16,232 nt of DNA, taken from Anaerolineae bacterium. Lineage in GTDB: Bacteria > Chloroflexota > Anaerolineae > 4572-78 > J111. Within the stretch, counting starts at the first letter, position 1, and each line of letters begins with the position of its first letter. A model generated the notes under the pieces. It saw nothing but the letters and a program-made list of their open reading frames with translations. It was not told the DNA's origin and searched no databases. The DNA is taken from the NCBI GenBank assembly GCA_020433785.1, contig JAGRCC010000054.1, forward strand, positions 1 through 16,232, read 5' to 3'. The translations under genes were made by a program, and so were the position numbers. Positions 6,939 through 14,867 of this stretch are shown here, piece by piece.

Positions 6939-8156
6939 ATGGATCACTTACATAAACCTAAACTACGAAACATCAGCGTCCAACGAACCATCTATCAAAA
7001 TGAGCCAGTTTTCATCCTACAAGACGGGTTAAAACTCACTGAAGCGGCTATCATTTTGCCCCAGGCTCTTGGTCCCGTAGCTATGTTGTGCGACGGCCGG
7101 CACACCGTTTCTGATATCGAGCGCAGCTTAAAGAGCCGGTATGGCTTGCAAATGTCTCAATCTGTCCTGGAAAATTTGTTAGAGCAGTTCGATCAGGCTC
7201 TTCTTTTAGAGGGTGAGACTTATAATAAAGCAAAATTGTCTGCCATAGAAACCTATCGCTCGGCTCCGCATCGCCAGCCTGCGCTGGCGGGAGGGTCGTA
7301 TCCCGCTCAGGCCGGAGCCTTGCGGCAGATGTTAAAAAAATACGTCGATAAGGCCGGCCCGGTTGTAGCGGCAGCCGCCGACAGCCGGGCTATCATCAGC
7401 CCTCACATCGACTATCACCGTGGTGGCCCGGTTTATGCCAAGGTGTGGACCAGCGCCGCCGAGGCCGTTCGCCAGGCCGAGTTGATCATTGTCATCGGCA
7501 CCGACCATAACGGTAGCTACGGTACCATTACCCTTACCCCGCAAAATTACGCATCACCGTTAGGCGTACTGCCAACCGCAACGGATTTGGTCGATCATCT
7601 GGCCGGAGTCATCGGCCCTGACCGTGCCTTTAGTGATGAGCTTCACCATCGCGGCGAGCATTCCATTGAGCTGGATATTGTTTGGCTGCAATATTTGCGT
7701 GAGGGCAATCCATGCCCGATCCTACCTATATTAACCGGCTCGTTCCGACACTTTATGCTCGATGAAGCCGACATCGCCGAAGACGCGACTATTAAAGCTT
7801 TTGTAGCCGCCTTGCGTGAGATTATCGCCAGCCGGCGGACGTTGATCGTTGCCTCCGGTGATTTAGCCCACATGGGGCCGGCGTTCGATGGCCCGCCGAT
7901 CGACTCAGCTGGCTACGAAAAAATGAAAACAGATGATCAGGCCCTAATGAACAATTTGGGTTTGGGCAGCGCCGGCGCTTTCTTTAACTTTATGAAAGCC
8001 GGACAATTTGAGCGGAACGTATGTGGTTTGTCTCCCTTTTATTTCACACTAAGCGCATTGCAGCAAACAAAAGGGCAAACTATCTCGTATGATCTTTGCC
8101 CGGCCGATCATAACAATACATCATTTGTCTCAGTTTGTGGCTTGGTGTGGGAGTAA
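6939..8156 (+). CDS. amrB: MEMO-family protein (AmmeMemoRadiSam system protein B) with PqqD-like N-terminal domain
   Basis: 405 residues in two parts. Residues about 22-92 (VFILQDG, LGPVAMLCDGRHTVSDIERS, then an amphipathic helix) look like a PqqD-type winged-helix fold. From about 113 (RQPALAGGSYPAQAGALRQML) the protein follows the MEMO/AmrB family, related in fold to aromatic-ring-opening dioxygenases. Candidate metal or active-site positions match the family: ISPHIDY (His156), VIGTDHNGS (His190), GEHSIELDIVWLQYL (His241) and SGDLAHMG (307-313, His311). Genomes often pair AmrB with an AMMECR1 protein and a radical SAM enzyme, neither of which is in this window. Its biochemical role is unsettled. 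The ribosome site is weak. The next gene starts 17 bases after its stop, so the two are probably co-transcribed. Confidence 0.85.
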   Translation: MDHLHKPKLRNISVQRTIYQNEPVFILQDGLKLTEAAIILPQALGPVAMLCDGRHTVSDIERSLKSRYGLQMSQSVLENLLEQFDQALLLEGETYNKAKLSAIETYRSAPHRQPALAGGSYPAQAGALRQMLKKYVDKAGPVVAAAADSRAIISPHIDYHRGGPVYAKVWTSAAEAVRQAELIIVIGTDHNGSYGTITLTPQNYASPLGVLPTATDLVDHLAGVIGPDRAFSDELHHRGEHSIELDIVWLQYLREGNPCPILPILTGSFRHFMLDEADIAEDATIKAFVAALREIIASRRTLIVASGDLAHMGPAFDGPPIDSAGYEKMKTDDQALMNNLGLGSAGAFFNFMKAGQFERNVCGLSPFYFTLSALQQTKGQTISYDLCPADHNNTSFVSVCGLVWE

Positions 8157-8173
8157 GTTTCGGCGTCAACATT

Positions 8174-8815
8174 ATGTCGAAACAAAAAAATCGCCGTTTT
8201 TATCCGGCTCAATCGCCTAAACAATTAGCCGTCAGTCGTACGCTTATTTTTTGCAAACCGTATAAAGTGCTCAGTTCCTTTACAGACCCGGAAGGGCGAT
8301 CCACTGTGGGCGATTTTGTAAACATCCCTGATGTTTACGCGGCCGGCCGCCTGGACTACGATAGCGAAGGGTTGCTTCTGCTCACTTCGGATGGTAAGCT
8401 GGCCCATCGCATCACCCATCCCAGATATAAGCTTCCTAAGGTGTATCTGGTCCAAGTGGAACGTGTCCCCGATGAGGCGGCCCTTGATCAGTTGCGGGCC
8501 GGAGTAATGATCCAAGATCAACCTACCCGACCGGCTCAAGTGGAGCGGTTGGTAGCTGAACCGGAGCTCTTTCCGCGCTCAGAACCGATACGTTATCGTC
8601 AACAAGTGCCCACAGATTGGCTTAAAATTGTCATCGCCGAGGGGCGCAAGCGCCAGGTCAGGCGTATGACTGCTGCGGTCGGCCATCCTACACTACGTCT
8701 GATCCGTATTGCCATTGGGCCAATTGAGCTGGGTGATCTGCATCCCGGTCAATGGCGAGACCTGACCAAGTTTGAACTGGATAAGTTGCAAACCCATCTT
8801 AAAATGACAGCTTAA
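8174..8815 (+). CDS. rluE: 23S rRNA pseudouridine synthase RluE
   Basis: Isomerises a uridine of 23S rRNA to pseudouridine (U2457 in E. coli numbering, by family). The 213-residue product has no S4 RNA-binding domain, as in RluE. It aligns well by eye: FCKPYKVLSSFTDPEGR, the catalytic motif AAGRLDYDSEGLLLLT with Asp61 as the expected nucleophile, PRSEPIRYRQQVPTDWLKI, and EGRKRQVRRMTAAVGHPTLR. ATG 8174 (MSKQKNRR) is preferred; a longer reading from 8135 would overlap the preceding gene and add 13 atypical residues. No strong Shine-Dalgarno is seen, which fits translation coupled to the upstream gene. Confidence 0.93.
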   Translation: MSKQKNRRFYPAQSPKQLAVSRTLIFCKPYKVLSSFTDPEGRSTVGDFVNIPDVYAAGRLDYDSEGLLLLTSDGKLAHRITHPRYKLPKVYLVQVERVPDEAALDQLRAGVMIQDQPTRPAQVERLVAEPELFPRSEPIRYRQQVPTDWLKIVIAEGRKRQVRRMTAAVGHPTLRLIRIAIGPIELGDLHPGQWRDLTKFELDKLQTHLKMTA

Positions 8816-8935
8816 TAAACTTAGTCAATTAATGTTTAGTCAATAGGGGATTGTCCCCACCTACCCAGGAACTGTTAGTCATAGCGACTTAACATCGTTA
8901 AACCAACTAACTATTTAGATATATGCAAGCAAAGC

Positions 8936-8961
8936 AGGACACACGTCCTATAGATTTTTTT
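8936..8961 (+). terminator. Weak intrinsic terminator after rluE
   Basis: AGGAC (8936-8940) and GTCCT (8945-8949) form a 5-bp stem over an ACAC loop, followed after five bases by seven T. It lies about 120 bases after the rluE stop and would insulate the next gene. The short stem keeps confidence low. Confidence 0.4.
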
Positions 8962-8973
8962 ACTCAAGCTATC

Positions 8974-8979
8974 TATAAT
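8974..8979 (+). promoter_or_regulatory. Possible -10 element for the winged-helix gene
   Basis: A perfect TATAAT lies about 85 bases before the coding start. The hexamer 17 bases upstream (TAGATT, 8951-8956) is a poor -35, so an activator may be needed or the site may be chance. Three copies of TTAGTCA lie further upstream (8821, 8836, 8875). Confidence 0.3.
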
Positions 8980-9061
8980 ATTCTTAAAGTTTGTGTCTCT
9001 ATTATGAGCAATGCGTTTATTTAACATTATCAAATAAATTTAGTTTAGGAGATGGATTGTG

Positions 9062-9385
9062 ATGCCTCGTCAAAAAGAATCGCATGGGTTGGTTGAAGTT
9101 GATGGAATGGTTTTAGACATGGATAAAACCACCCTGCGCAAAAATGAAACAGAAATTCATCTAACTCCCAAAGAAACAAAACTGATGGCTCTGCTGATGA
9201 GAAATGTCGGTAAGGTGGTCAGCCGGAGTGATTTAATGCAGGAAGTTTGGAATACGGAGTACTTGGGCGATACCAGAACGCTTGATGTTCATATCTGCTG
9301 GTTGCGCCAAAAAATAGAAGATAATCCACGCATTCCGGAAATGATCTTGACTCGACGTGGACAAGGGTACGAACTGCGCATTTAG
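9062..9385 (+). CDS. OmpR/PhoB-type winged-helix DNA-binding protein without receiver domain
   Basis: A 107-residue protein consisting almost only of the response-regulator effector domain (Trans_reg_C). It has a short beta-strand start (VEVDGMVLDMDKTTLRKN), LTPKETKLMALLMRN, the positioning helix region VVSRSDLMQEVW, the probable recognition helix TRTLDVHICWLRQKIE, and the wing ILTRRGQGYEL. The phosphoacceptor receiver domain of a normal OmpR-family regulator is absent, and the upstream sequence does not encode one, so this is a stand-alone domain and not a broken gene. AGGAG (9047-9051) is 10 bases from ATG 9062 and 7 from the in-frame GTG 9059, so either start is possible. No sensor kinase is adjacent. 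Targets are unknown. Confidence 0.88.
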   Translation: MPRQKESHGLVEVDGMVLDMDKTTLRKNETEIHLTPKETKLMALLMRNVGKVVSRSDLMQEVWNTEYLGDTRTLDVHICWLRQKIEDNPRIPEMILTRRGQGYELRI

Positions 9386-9406
9386 CCTTAGCTGCAACCT
9401 TCGCGA

Positions 9407-9435
9407 AAAAGACCTCATAAATATCGAGGTCTTTT
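9407..9435. terminator. Bidirectional intrinsic terminator between convergent genes
   Basis: AAAAGACCTC (9407-9416) pairs with GAGGTCTTTT (9426-9435), perfect 10-bp arms over a 9-base loop. The T run serves the plus-strand winged-helix gene, and the A run reads as T for the minus-strand gene ending at 9472. Both genes converge here, so one stem can stop both. Confidence 0.85.
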
Positions 9436-9471
9436 AAATTTCCACACGACCACTTTCGGATCAAAAAGGTG

Positions 9472-11832
9472 CTATTCTTCGTATTGATGCAGGTAAGCTA
9501 GAGCCTGGCTGGTATTCGCGCTCATGACAACTCGCAGCAAGCGACCTTGGCTTTCTTTTGGCACATTGATGACTTTTATATAATCTGTAAGAGCACTGTC
9601 TTGGGGCAGAAGCGAAGCCAATTGATTGTGAGCCTGGTCAAAAAATGCGATGTTGAAAACGGTTTCGGAGCTTTCGGGAAAAAGCGCGAGCGGATAGATG
9701 TTGGTTTCGACCAAATCTTGAAAGAAGTGAGTGCCATAAGATAATTCCGGATCAGCTCCGTTGCGGGGAATGGCAATTTCGATCAGCATGCTGGTGTTAT
9801 AAATATCGGCGTAGGATATTTTTACCCCAAGATCAGCGTTAGAACTACCCCAACGGCCCGGACCCATTAGGATGAAGAGTTCACCTTCAAGCTTCTTGTT
9901 GAGGCGGCTAACCGTTCGAGCCAGTTCTAGGCGTAGACTGTTATCGTGAGTTTGAATGTAGCGTTCCGGGTCCACGTAGACGATATATTTAACCTTATCG
10001 ACAATACCCTGCGGTACAATGCGGTTTGAGGTAAAGATCTGCTCTTCTCTAGGGATGTTTTGAGGTATGGCAATGTTCGGGTCCCAGTCTCGATTGCTTA
10101 GTGGCCGGCACTGCAATAGGTAGATTTTGAAACTGGGCTTGGGATACCCCGGAATGAGTTCCACCGTAAATTCAATATCCACCGGGCGTTCGTAATGACG
10201 CTCAAGTTTCTTCAAGATAGTTTTCATTATCTTGGCAAAATCGGTGTTTTTGAGTAGGTTGTCAAAGGTTAAGACTAAATTCTCCGGCGGAATTTCGCTG
10301 CCGAGAGAAAAGACCGGTTTAACGTAATCGCCCTCATCAACCGAAGCAATATATTGATAGCCGGGGAAATCGCAAGAAAGTATTTGAGACAGGGGAATCG
10401 ATTTTACCTCTCCCTGTTGTAAATCGATCACATCGATAAATTGTTGCGAATACCGGATCATATCTCTAGCGGTTTTTTCAGGCCTGATCAAGGGATGGCT
10501 TAAGCCAATCATGCGCGGATAATCACGCGATACTCGATCAACCGCTCGCGTCCCCAGCCCCAAGACAATACGTAGAAAGCCGTCCTCTCGTTTGAGTTTG
10601 TTATTCCAGATGAAAGGGTTACGGCTGAATCCGACTCCGGCAATAAATGGGAAGAAATATTGACCATATCGTTTGCCTTGAACTTTTTGAATCAGAATGG
10701 CCATCCGTTCATCGTAGTCATCAAGGCCGTGAATCTGCCGGTAAAACAGCGCGTCGGGCGTGAGGATGCTGGCATAAATTTTTTTAATAGCATCGATCAA
10801 AGCAGCCAAATTTTCCTCAACCGTACCCTGATTCGCTAAAAAATAACTCTCATACTTGCCGGCAAAAGAACTGCCGAAGTTATCTTCCAGCAAGCTTGAT
10901 GAGCGAACAATAATGGGCACGTTGCCGATATCCTCCAGCAGCTCGCGTAGTTTGTCGGTGATATCTTTGGGGAATTTGCCCGATAGATACACGTCTATAA
11001 TGCGCGGATACTCTCGCTCAATCTCATCTCGCGTCAGATATTTCTGACTGGAAAATTGTTCAAAATTGTTGATATCTTTGAAATTGTAGTAGACATCACT
11101 CCCCAGAAAATGGGTCTCAGGCAGGCCGATGTAGCTGCTCAACTCGATTTCGTCCTCAGGCTCTGGCCGATCGAGTATGTTGTAGGCCAGCAGCATCCCG
11201 GCCGCCTTGCCGCCAATTTTTCCCCGACCAATCCGGTGCGCTCGGATCTCGCGCAAATCGAAAATTGTGATAAATTTACGGGCAATGTGAATAAAGGCCA
11301 GTTGATCGCTGACCAGACCTTTGATCAAGACCACAACAATCGACATAAGGTGGTGCTTTACATTTTCGTACAGTTCAGGTGGATAAGCGGCGTATTTTTC
11401 GGCTTGGGCAAAAAGCAGGTTCCAGGGAGTCAACTCAGGGTTGATGGTCAAAATGACTTTGGCCGGTTGGCCGCTGCGATTTTCGTTTACCGAACTTTCG
11501 ACGATTTCTTCAAACAGGGTTTGAGGGAGATTATAGGCAAAATAAAAATCGGTCAGGTTGTCTCTCACTCGTGCCAGCCGTTTTTTCCAAATTTCTTCGG
11601 GTTCCTGAAATAAAGGCTCGGTTAGCCCTTCCAATTTTTGCGACTCGATAGCCTTTAGTTCTACCTCCTCCTCAAAAACATTCGGCGCAATGATACCCCT
11701 AACAAAAAGCTCCTGCCGCATTCGCTGTCGAATCTTTTCTGAGAGGATGGGATAGCTATTGAGCGCCAATCTAAGATTTAATATTTTTGAGTGGATAGTT
11801 CGGTTAAACATCATGAATCCGTTGTTGATCAT
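9472..11832 (-). CDS. PEP/pyruvate-binding (PPDK_N) domain protein lacking the phospho-His domain, function unknown
   Basis: A 786-residue cytoplasmic protein. After about 200 residues without recognised motifs, it has the ATP-grasp nucleotide domain of PEP synthase and pyruvate phosphate dikinase. Visible there are KIGGKAAGM (205-213), IIVRSSSLLEDNFGSSFAGK (307-326), AILIQKVQG (378-386), GVGFSRNP (399-406), and the metal/ATP residues in PVDIEF (550-555) with YLLQCRPLS (571-579). PEP synthase next has a swivelling domain with a phosphorylated His and then a PEP-binding barrel. Neither is recognisable here. The C-terminal 200 residues instead carry ILMGPGRWGSSNADLGVKIS (654-673). It may therefore be an ATP-dependent phosphotransferase or ligase, but the reaction is unknown. 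The start is uncertain: there is no clear Shine-Dalgarno, and ATGs at 11832, 11814 and 11811 are possible. A good promoter lies upstream. Confidence 0.85.
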   Translation of the reverse strand: MINNGFMMFNRTIHSKILNLRLALNSYPILSEKIRQRMRQELFVRGIIAPNVFEEEVELKAIESQKLEGLTEPLFQEPEEIWKKRLARVRDNLTDFYFAYNLPQTLFEEIVESSVNENRSGQPAKVILTINPELTPWNLLFAQAEKYAAYPPELYENVKHHLMSIVVVLIKGLVSDQLAFIHIARKFITIFDLREIRAHRIGRGKIGGKAAGMLLAYNILDRPEPEDEIELSSYIGLPETHFLGSDVYYNFKDINNFEQFSSQKYLTRDEIEREYPRIIDVYLSGKFPKDITDKLRELLEDIGNVPIIVRSSSLLEDNFGSSFAGKYESYFLANQGTVEENLAALIDAIKKIYASILTPDALFYRQIHGLDDYDERMAILIQKVQGKRYGQYFFPFIAGVGFSRNPFIWNNKLKREDGFLRIVLGLGTRAVDRVSRDYPRMIGLSHPLIRPEKTARDMIRYSQQFIDVIDLQQGEVKSIPLSQILSCDFPGYQYIASVDEGDYVKPVFSLGSEIPPENLVLTFDNLLKNTDFAKIMKTILKKLERHYERPVDIEFTVELIPGYPKPSFKIYLLQCRPLSNRDWDPNIAIPQNIPREEQIFTSNRIVPQGIVDKVKYIVYVDPERYIQTHDNSLRLELARTVSRLNKKLEGELFILMGPGRWGSSNADLGVKISYADIYNTSMLIEIAIPRNGADPELSYGTHFFQDLVETNIYPLALFPESSETVFNIAFFDQAHNQLASLLPQDSALTDYIKVINVPKESQGRLLRVVMSANTSQALAYLHQYEE

Positions 11833-11912
11833 ACAGTTAGCGACACAAAAGTTAATTGCTGGGAATGATGAGTTGCTCGAAGGTAAGATAAACCACCGAT
11901 GTTAATTAAGCT

Positions 11913-11941
11913 ATGATAGGCGAGTTTGTGCCCATAGTCAA
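11913..11941 (-). promoter_or_regulatory. Sigma-70-type promoter for the PPDK_N protein gene
   Basis: On the minus strand TTGACT (11941-11936) is followed after exactly 17 bases by TATCAT (11918-11913). Transcription would start near 11906, leaving a leader of about 75 bases. The same -10 sequence and spacing recur in front of the AAA+ gene. Confidence 0.65.
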
Positions 11942-11959
11942 TTTGTTTCTAAAGTACGA

Positions 11960-11987
11960 AAAACAAAAGTCCGGCGTTAACCGGACC
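11960..11987 (-). terminator. Intrinsic terminator after the FmdB-type gene
   Basis: On the minus strand GTCCGG (11986-11981), a 6-base loop and CCGGAC (11974-11969) form a stem followed by a T-rich run (TTTTGTTTTT). It lies about 50 bases after the stop of the FmdB-type gene and separates it from the promoter of the PPDK_N gene. Confidence 0.75.
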
Positions 11988-12036
11988 TTATTGAAAACTT
12001 GGCTCTGAGATGAAAAGCTAAAGCTGCATTGAGAAG

Positions 12037-12354
12037 TCAATCAGCACTTTTTGTTTCTGTTTTACTTTCAGATTTAGTTTCAGTTTTAGCTTCAGACTTA
12101 GTTTCAGTTTTACTCTCTACTTTTTCCTTTTTGGCGCCTTTGCCATTAGCCCCATTTTTGTGGTCTCGACTATCATTGATGTAGAAGCCGGTCCCTTTGA
12201 AAACGATAGCCGGATTGGAAATCAGCCGCTGAATTTCGCAACCCTCTTGATTGTTGGGACAGTTTTCATAGGTAGATAGAGGGGCGTCGTTAAAGCCTTG
12301 TCGTTTTTCAAAGTTGACACCACAATTTAAACAAGCATATTCATAAATTGGCAT
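12037..12354 (-). CDS. FmdB-type zinc-ribbon protein with repetitive Lys/Thr/Glu tail
   Basis: 105 residues. ATG 12354 gives the family start MPIYEYACLNCG and has GGAG 8 bases upstream; a longer frame to 12417 would add 21 unrelated residues. The zinc-ribbon half has Cys8 and Cys11 (CLNC) and Cys32 and Cys39. The second pair is spaced CPNNQEGC instead of the usual CPxC, and is followed by the family signature IQRLISNPAIVFKGTGFY. From about residue 64 the protein turns polar and disordered, ending in three near copies of an 8-residue unit based on KTETKSE. FmdB-type proteins were first seen near formamidase genes, where a regulatory role was suggested. Actual function is unknown, and an amidase lies about 1.2 kb away in a different transcription unit. 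Confidence 0.88.
   Translation of the reverse strand: MPIYEYACLNCGVNFEKRQGFNDAPLSTYENCPNNQEGCEIQRLISNPAIVFKGTGFYINDSRDHKNGANGKGAKKEKVESKTETKSEAKTETKSESKTETKSAD
12043..12114 (-). repeat. 24-bp coding repeats in the FmdB-type tail
   Basis: Three imperfect 24-base units in the 3' end of the gene encode SKTETKSE, AKTETKSE and SKTETKSA. They produce a charged low-complexity tail and are a likely place for copy-number change between strains. Confidence 0.8.
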
Positions 12355-12436
12355 AAGTACGTCTCCAAGGTAAAACAGGGTTGGTTTGTCTTTTTTAGCC
12401 GGTAGTATACACCACAACTGTTAGAATTATGTTGGA

Positions 12437-12465
12437 AGTATAAACGCTTTTTACAAATGTGGCAA
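12437..12465 (-). promoter_or_regulatory. Sigma-70-type promoter for the FmdB-type gene
   Basis: On the minus strand TTGCCA (12465-12460), 17 bases, then TATACT (12442-12437). Transcription would start near 12430, giving a leader of about 75 bases to ATG 12354. Confidence 0.55.
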
Positions 12466-12538
12466 TCGTCCCTCGGAGCTATTGTTAGAAATTGCACAAG
12501 AATCGTAAATAATCCTCACTTAGATTCAGCTAACGGTT

Positions 12539-13516
12539 TTATGGCAGTAAAGGTTCTACTTTTGCTACGAGCTCAGCCATAATCCCGGCCAGGGATCCTT
12601 CACCAATTGCGCCGGCGGCTGAAGGATGGCCCCCGCCGCCGTAATCAAAGGCAATCTGGTTGACGGTGACGGTTCCATCACTGCGAAGGCTGATCTTCAC
12701 CCGATCTTGCGGTAGTTCCATACAAAAAATCGTTACCCGTACCCCGCCGATCAACTGTCCTAAACTGGCGACACCATCCAATTCCGACGTTTTGACATTG
12801 AATTGCTTAAGCGTATTTTGCGATACGCCATAATAGGCAATTTGCCCATTGGCTGCCGTTTGGATTGAGGCCATAATATGGCCTTTGAGTTGGACAGCCT
12901 CCAGCAGATTTTGCTCATAAATTTGGCGATAGATATACATCGGGTCGGCTCCGGCGGCCAATAGTTCAGCTGTGATCCGGTGCGTGCGCGGGCTGGTTTT
13001 AGGGAAACGAAAGCTGCCGGTATCAGTGACGATGGCGGCATAGAGGGCTTGGGCGATATGTTTGGACAATGAACCACCCATCGCCACAATCAACTCATAA
13101 ATGAGCTCGCTGGTGGCCGAAGCCTCGGTATCGACCACGGCTACATCCACAAAATCAGTGGCATCAGGATGGTGATCGATGCAGAGTTTGATGGCTTCGG
13201 CCCGCGCCAGCCATTTGCCGACCCCCCCCAATCGTTCCCAGCCACCAGAAGCGTCAAGCACAATGATAACGTCAGCTTTCTTTATAATTCGGGTATGCCG
13301 TTTTTCGGAAAACTGGTCAATTCTTTGCTTCGGGTCGAGAAAACGATAGTTGGCGGCCGTCGAATCCGTATTGATGATGCTCACCGTTTTGCCCAAACTC
13401 CTTAAATATTCTGCCAGAGCCAACTCGGAGCCTAAAGCATCGCAGTCGGGGTTGATATGAGATGACAACACAAATCGTTCGTTATTTTCGATGATGGAGA
13501 TGATTTTTTGCCACAA
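12539..13516 (-). CDS. nrnA: DHH-family phosphoesterase, NrnA-like (nano-RNase / pAp phosphatase)
   Basis: NrnA-type enzymes degrade 2-5 nt RNA fragments and dephosphorylate 3'-phosphoadenosine 5'-phosphate, using metal ions bound by the DHH domain. The 325-residue length is normal. Motifs: SSHINPDCDALGS (18-30, Asp24 and Asp26), VLDASGGWERLG (87-97, Asp88), the eponymous DHH in CIDHHPDAT (112-120) and an AALYAAIVTDTGSFRF-type region in the middle. The C-terminal DHHA1 domain has GGGGHPSAAGA (293-303), the substrate-binding glycine motif. The frame opens with TTG at 13516; GGA with 8-base spacing supports it, and no in-frame ATG is close by. It starts 15 bases after the amidase stop, so the two are co-transcribed. 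No clear terminator follows. Confidence 0.92.
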   Translation of the reverse strand: MWQKIISIIENNERFVLSSHINPDCDALGSELALAEYLRSLGKTVSIINTDSTAANYRFLDPKQRIDQFSEKRHTRIIKKADVIIVLDASGGWERLGGVGKWLARAEAIKLCIDHHPDATDFVDVAVVDTEASATSELIYELIVAMGGSLSKHIAQALYAAIVTDTGSFRFPKTSPRTHRITAELLAAGADPMYIYRQIYEQNLLEAVQLKGHIMASIQTAANGQIAYYGVSQNTLKQFNVKTSELDGVASLGQLIGGVRVTIFCMELPQDRVKISLRSDGTVTVNQIAFDYGGGGHPSAAGAIGEGSLAGIMAELVAKVEPLLP

Positions 13517-13531
13517 AATGTTTTCCTTAAT

Positions 13532-14830
13532 TTATTTCACTAGTTGGGCAATGGGTTCCGCCCAGGTTAACAACATCTCATCGGCGTTCCAGCCGCCGCT
13601 CAGTTGTAAGCCCAGAGGCAGGCCATTTTCGCTAAATCCCGACGGCAGATTGAGGGAAGGTAATCCGGCGAAGGTCCAGGGAAGATTCATGACCGGGTCG
13701 CCGGTACTATCGAGACCCGCGGGCGCCGGACCCACCGCCGCCGGTGAGATCCACAGATCGATATTATGCTCGTTCATCAGCGTTTGTAAATTGTCGCGCA
13801 GGTATTCCCGGCTAGCTCGGGCGGTTTCGATCAATTCTGGGGTAACGTTTTGCCCGCGTTTGATCAGTTCGGCGGTTTTGGACCGGTAGCGATCCTCAAA
13901 CTCAGCAAACCAATCCTGGTGAACCGCGGCGGCTTCGGCGGCCATTAAGGCCATATGCGCTTCATAAATTTCGTCAAAGTCCGGCATAACCGTAAGAGAT
14001 TCTAGGGTGTAACCGGACTGCGCCAGCGTCGTAACCGTTTTTTGAAAATGGGCCAGGCCGTCAGGCCCCACTCGATCCAGGTAAGGGCCTGCCGGGATAC
14101 CCAATCGGGGTCGCTCGGTGGTCGGGGAGACGGCCTGCCAATCGGCGCACAGAAGGCCAGCGGCCTTGGCCGCTCCGGCCACGTCTGGCGTAAACACCCC
14201 GATATGATCCAGCGTGGGCGAGAGCGGGATCACTCCGGCTGCTGAAATTCGGCCCGAGGTGGGTTTGAAGCCCACCACCCCACAGAAGGAGGCCGGCCTG
14301 ACCACCGAGCCGACGGTTTGGGTGCCTAAGGTCAACGGGCATAAATGCGCCGCCACGGCTGCCGCCGATCCGCTGCTGGAGCCGCCAGGCGTATGTTCCA
14401 GGTTGTGCGGATTGCGCGTTGGGCCTGGCGCGAAGTAAGCAAACTCGGTTGTTACGGTTTTACCTAAAATGAGCGCCCCCATCTGTTTAAGGCGGGTTAC
14501 ACTTTCGGCCTCCGGTCCGGTCAATTTATCGGCCGGCAAATTCGAGCCGGCCTGCGTTTTGAAGCCGTTGACGTGAAAAATATCCTTCACCCCAATTGGT
14601 ACCCCATACAGCGGCGGACGGGCAGACGGTATAGGGTACTGCGCTTCAAGGGCAGCGGCCTCTTGTTGCAGGCGCTCGAATCGGTTTTCCTCCGGTAAAA
14701 AAGCTTGAACCGGCTCATTGTTTTCATCAAAATAGGGTTCCAGACGAGCCAGATAGTCGGCCAAGGGAAGAGTTCCGGAACGCAAAGCCTGGGCTAAGGG
14801 CGCTAATTGGGTTTCAAAGCTGGGTGACAT
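13532..14830 (-). CDS. Amidase-signature family hydrolase
   Basis: Hydrolyses an amide or transfers its ammonia; the substrate is unknown. The 432-residue protein has the full Ser-cisSer-Lys triad in context: Lys82 in GVPIGVKDIF, Ser151 in PGGSSSGSAAAVAA, and the nucleophile Ser175 in GTQTVGSVVRPASFCG. These are followed by VVGFKPTSGRIS and a late PWTFAGLPSLNLPSG typical of the family. The motifs resemble GatA and general amidases, but no GatB or GatC is nearby and the protein is shorter than GatA, so a stand-alone amidase is more likely. ATG 14830 has AAGGAG 6 bases upstream. It is the first gene of a two-gene unit with nrnA. Confidence 0.93.
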   Translation of the reverse strand: MSPSFETQLAPLAQALRSGTLPLADYLARLEPYFDENNEPVQAFLPEENRFERLQQEAAALEAQYPIPSARPPLYGVPIGVKDIFHVNGFKTQAGSNLPADKLTGPEAESVTRLKQMGALILGKTVTTEFAYFAPGPTRNPHNLEHTPGGSSSGSAAAVAAHLCPLTLGTQTVGSVVRPASFCGVVGFKPTSGRISAAGVIPLSPTLDHIGVFTPDVAGAAKAAGLLCADWQAVSPTTERPRLGIPAGPYLDRVGPDGLAHFQKTVTTLAQSGYTLESLTVMPDFDEIYEAHMALMAAEAAAVHQDWFAEFEDRYRSKTAELIKRGQNVTPELIETARASREYLRDNLQTLMNEHNIDLWISPAAVGPAPAGLDSTGDPVMNLPWTFAGLPSLNLPSGFSENGLPLGLQLSGGWNADEMLLTWAEPIAQLVK

Positions 14831-14867
14831 TAGTTACTCCTTCATTAGTAATCATGCAATATCGTTA

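Noticed and set aside
8846..8858. GGGGA-TTG-TCCCC hairpin after rluE as a terminator
   Set aside because: The stem is only 5 bp with a 3-base loop and no T run follows; the stem at 8936-8961 is the better candidate.
11056..11613. 185-codon open frame on the plus strand
   Set aside because: It lies wholly antisense to the well-supported PPDK_N protein gene, with no recognisable motif or ribosome site.
9472..11832. Annotation as phosphoenolpyruvate synthase
   Set aside because: Only the N-terminal nucleotide-binding domain is shared; the phospho-His and PEP-binding domains needed for that reaction are not recognisable.
13532..14830. Amidase as GatA of the tRNA amidotransferase
   Set aside because: The catalytic motifs are shared by the whole amidase-signature family; the protein is shorter than usual GatA and no gatB or gatC is present nearby.
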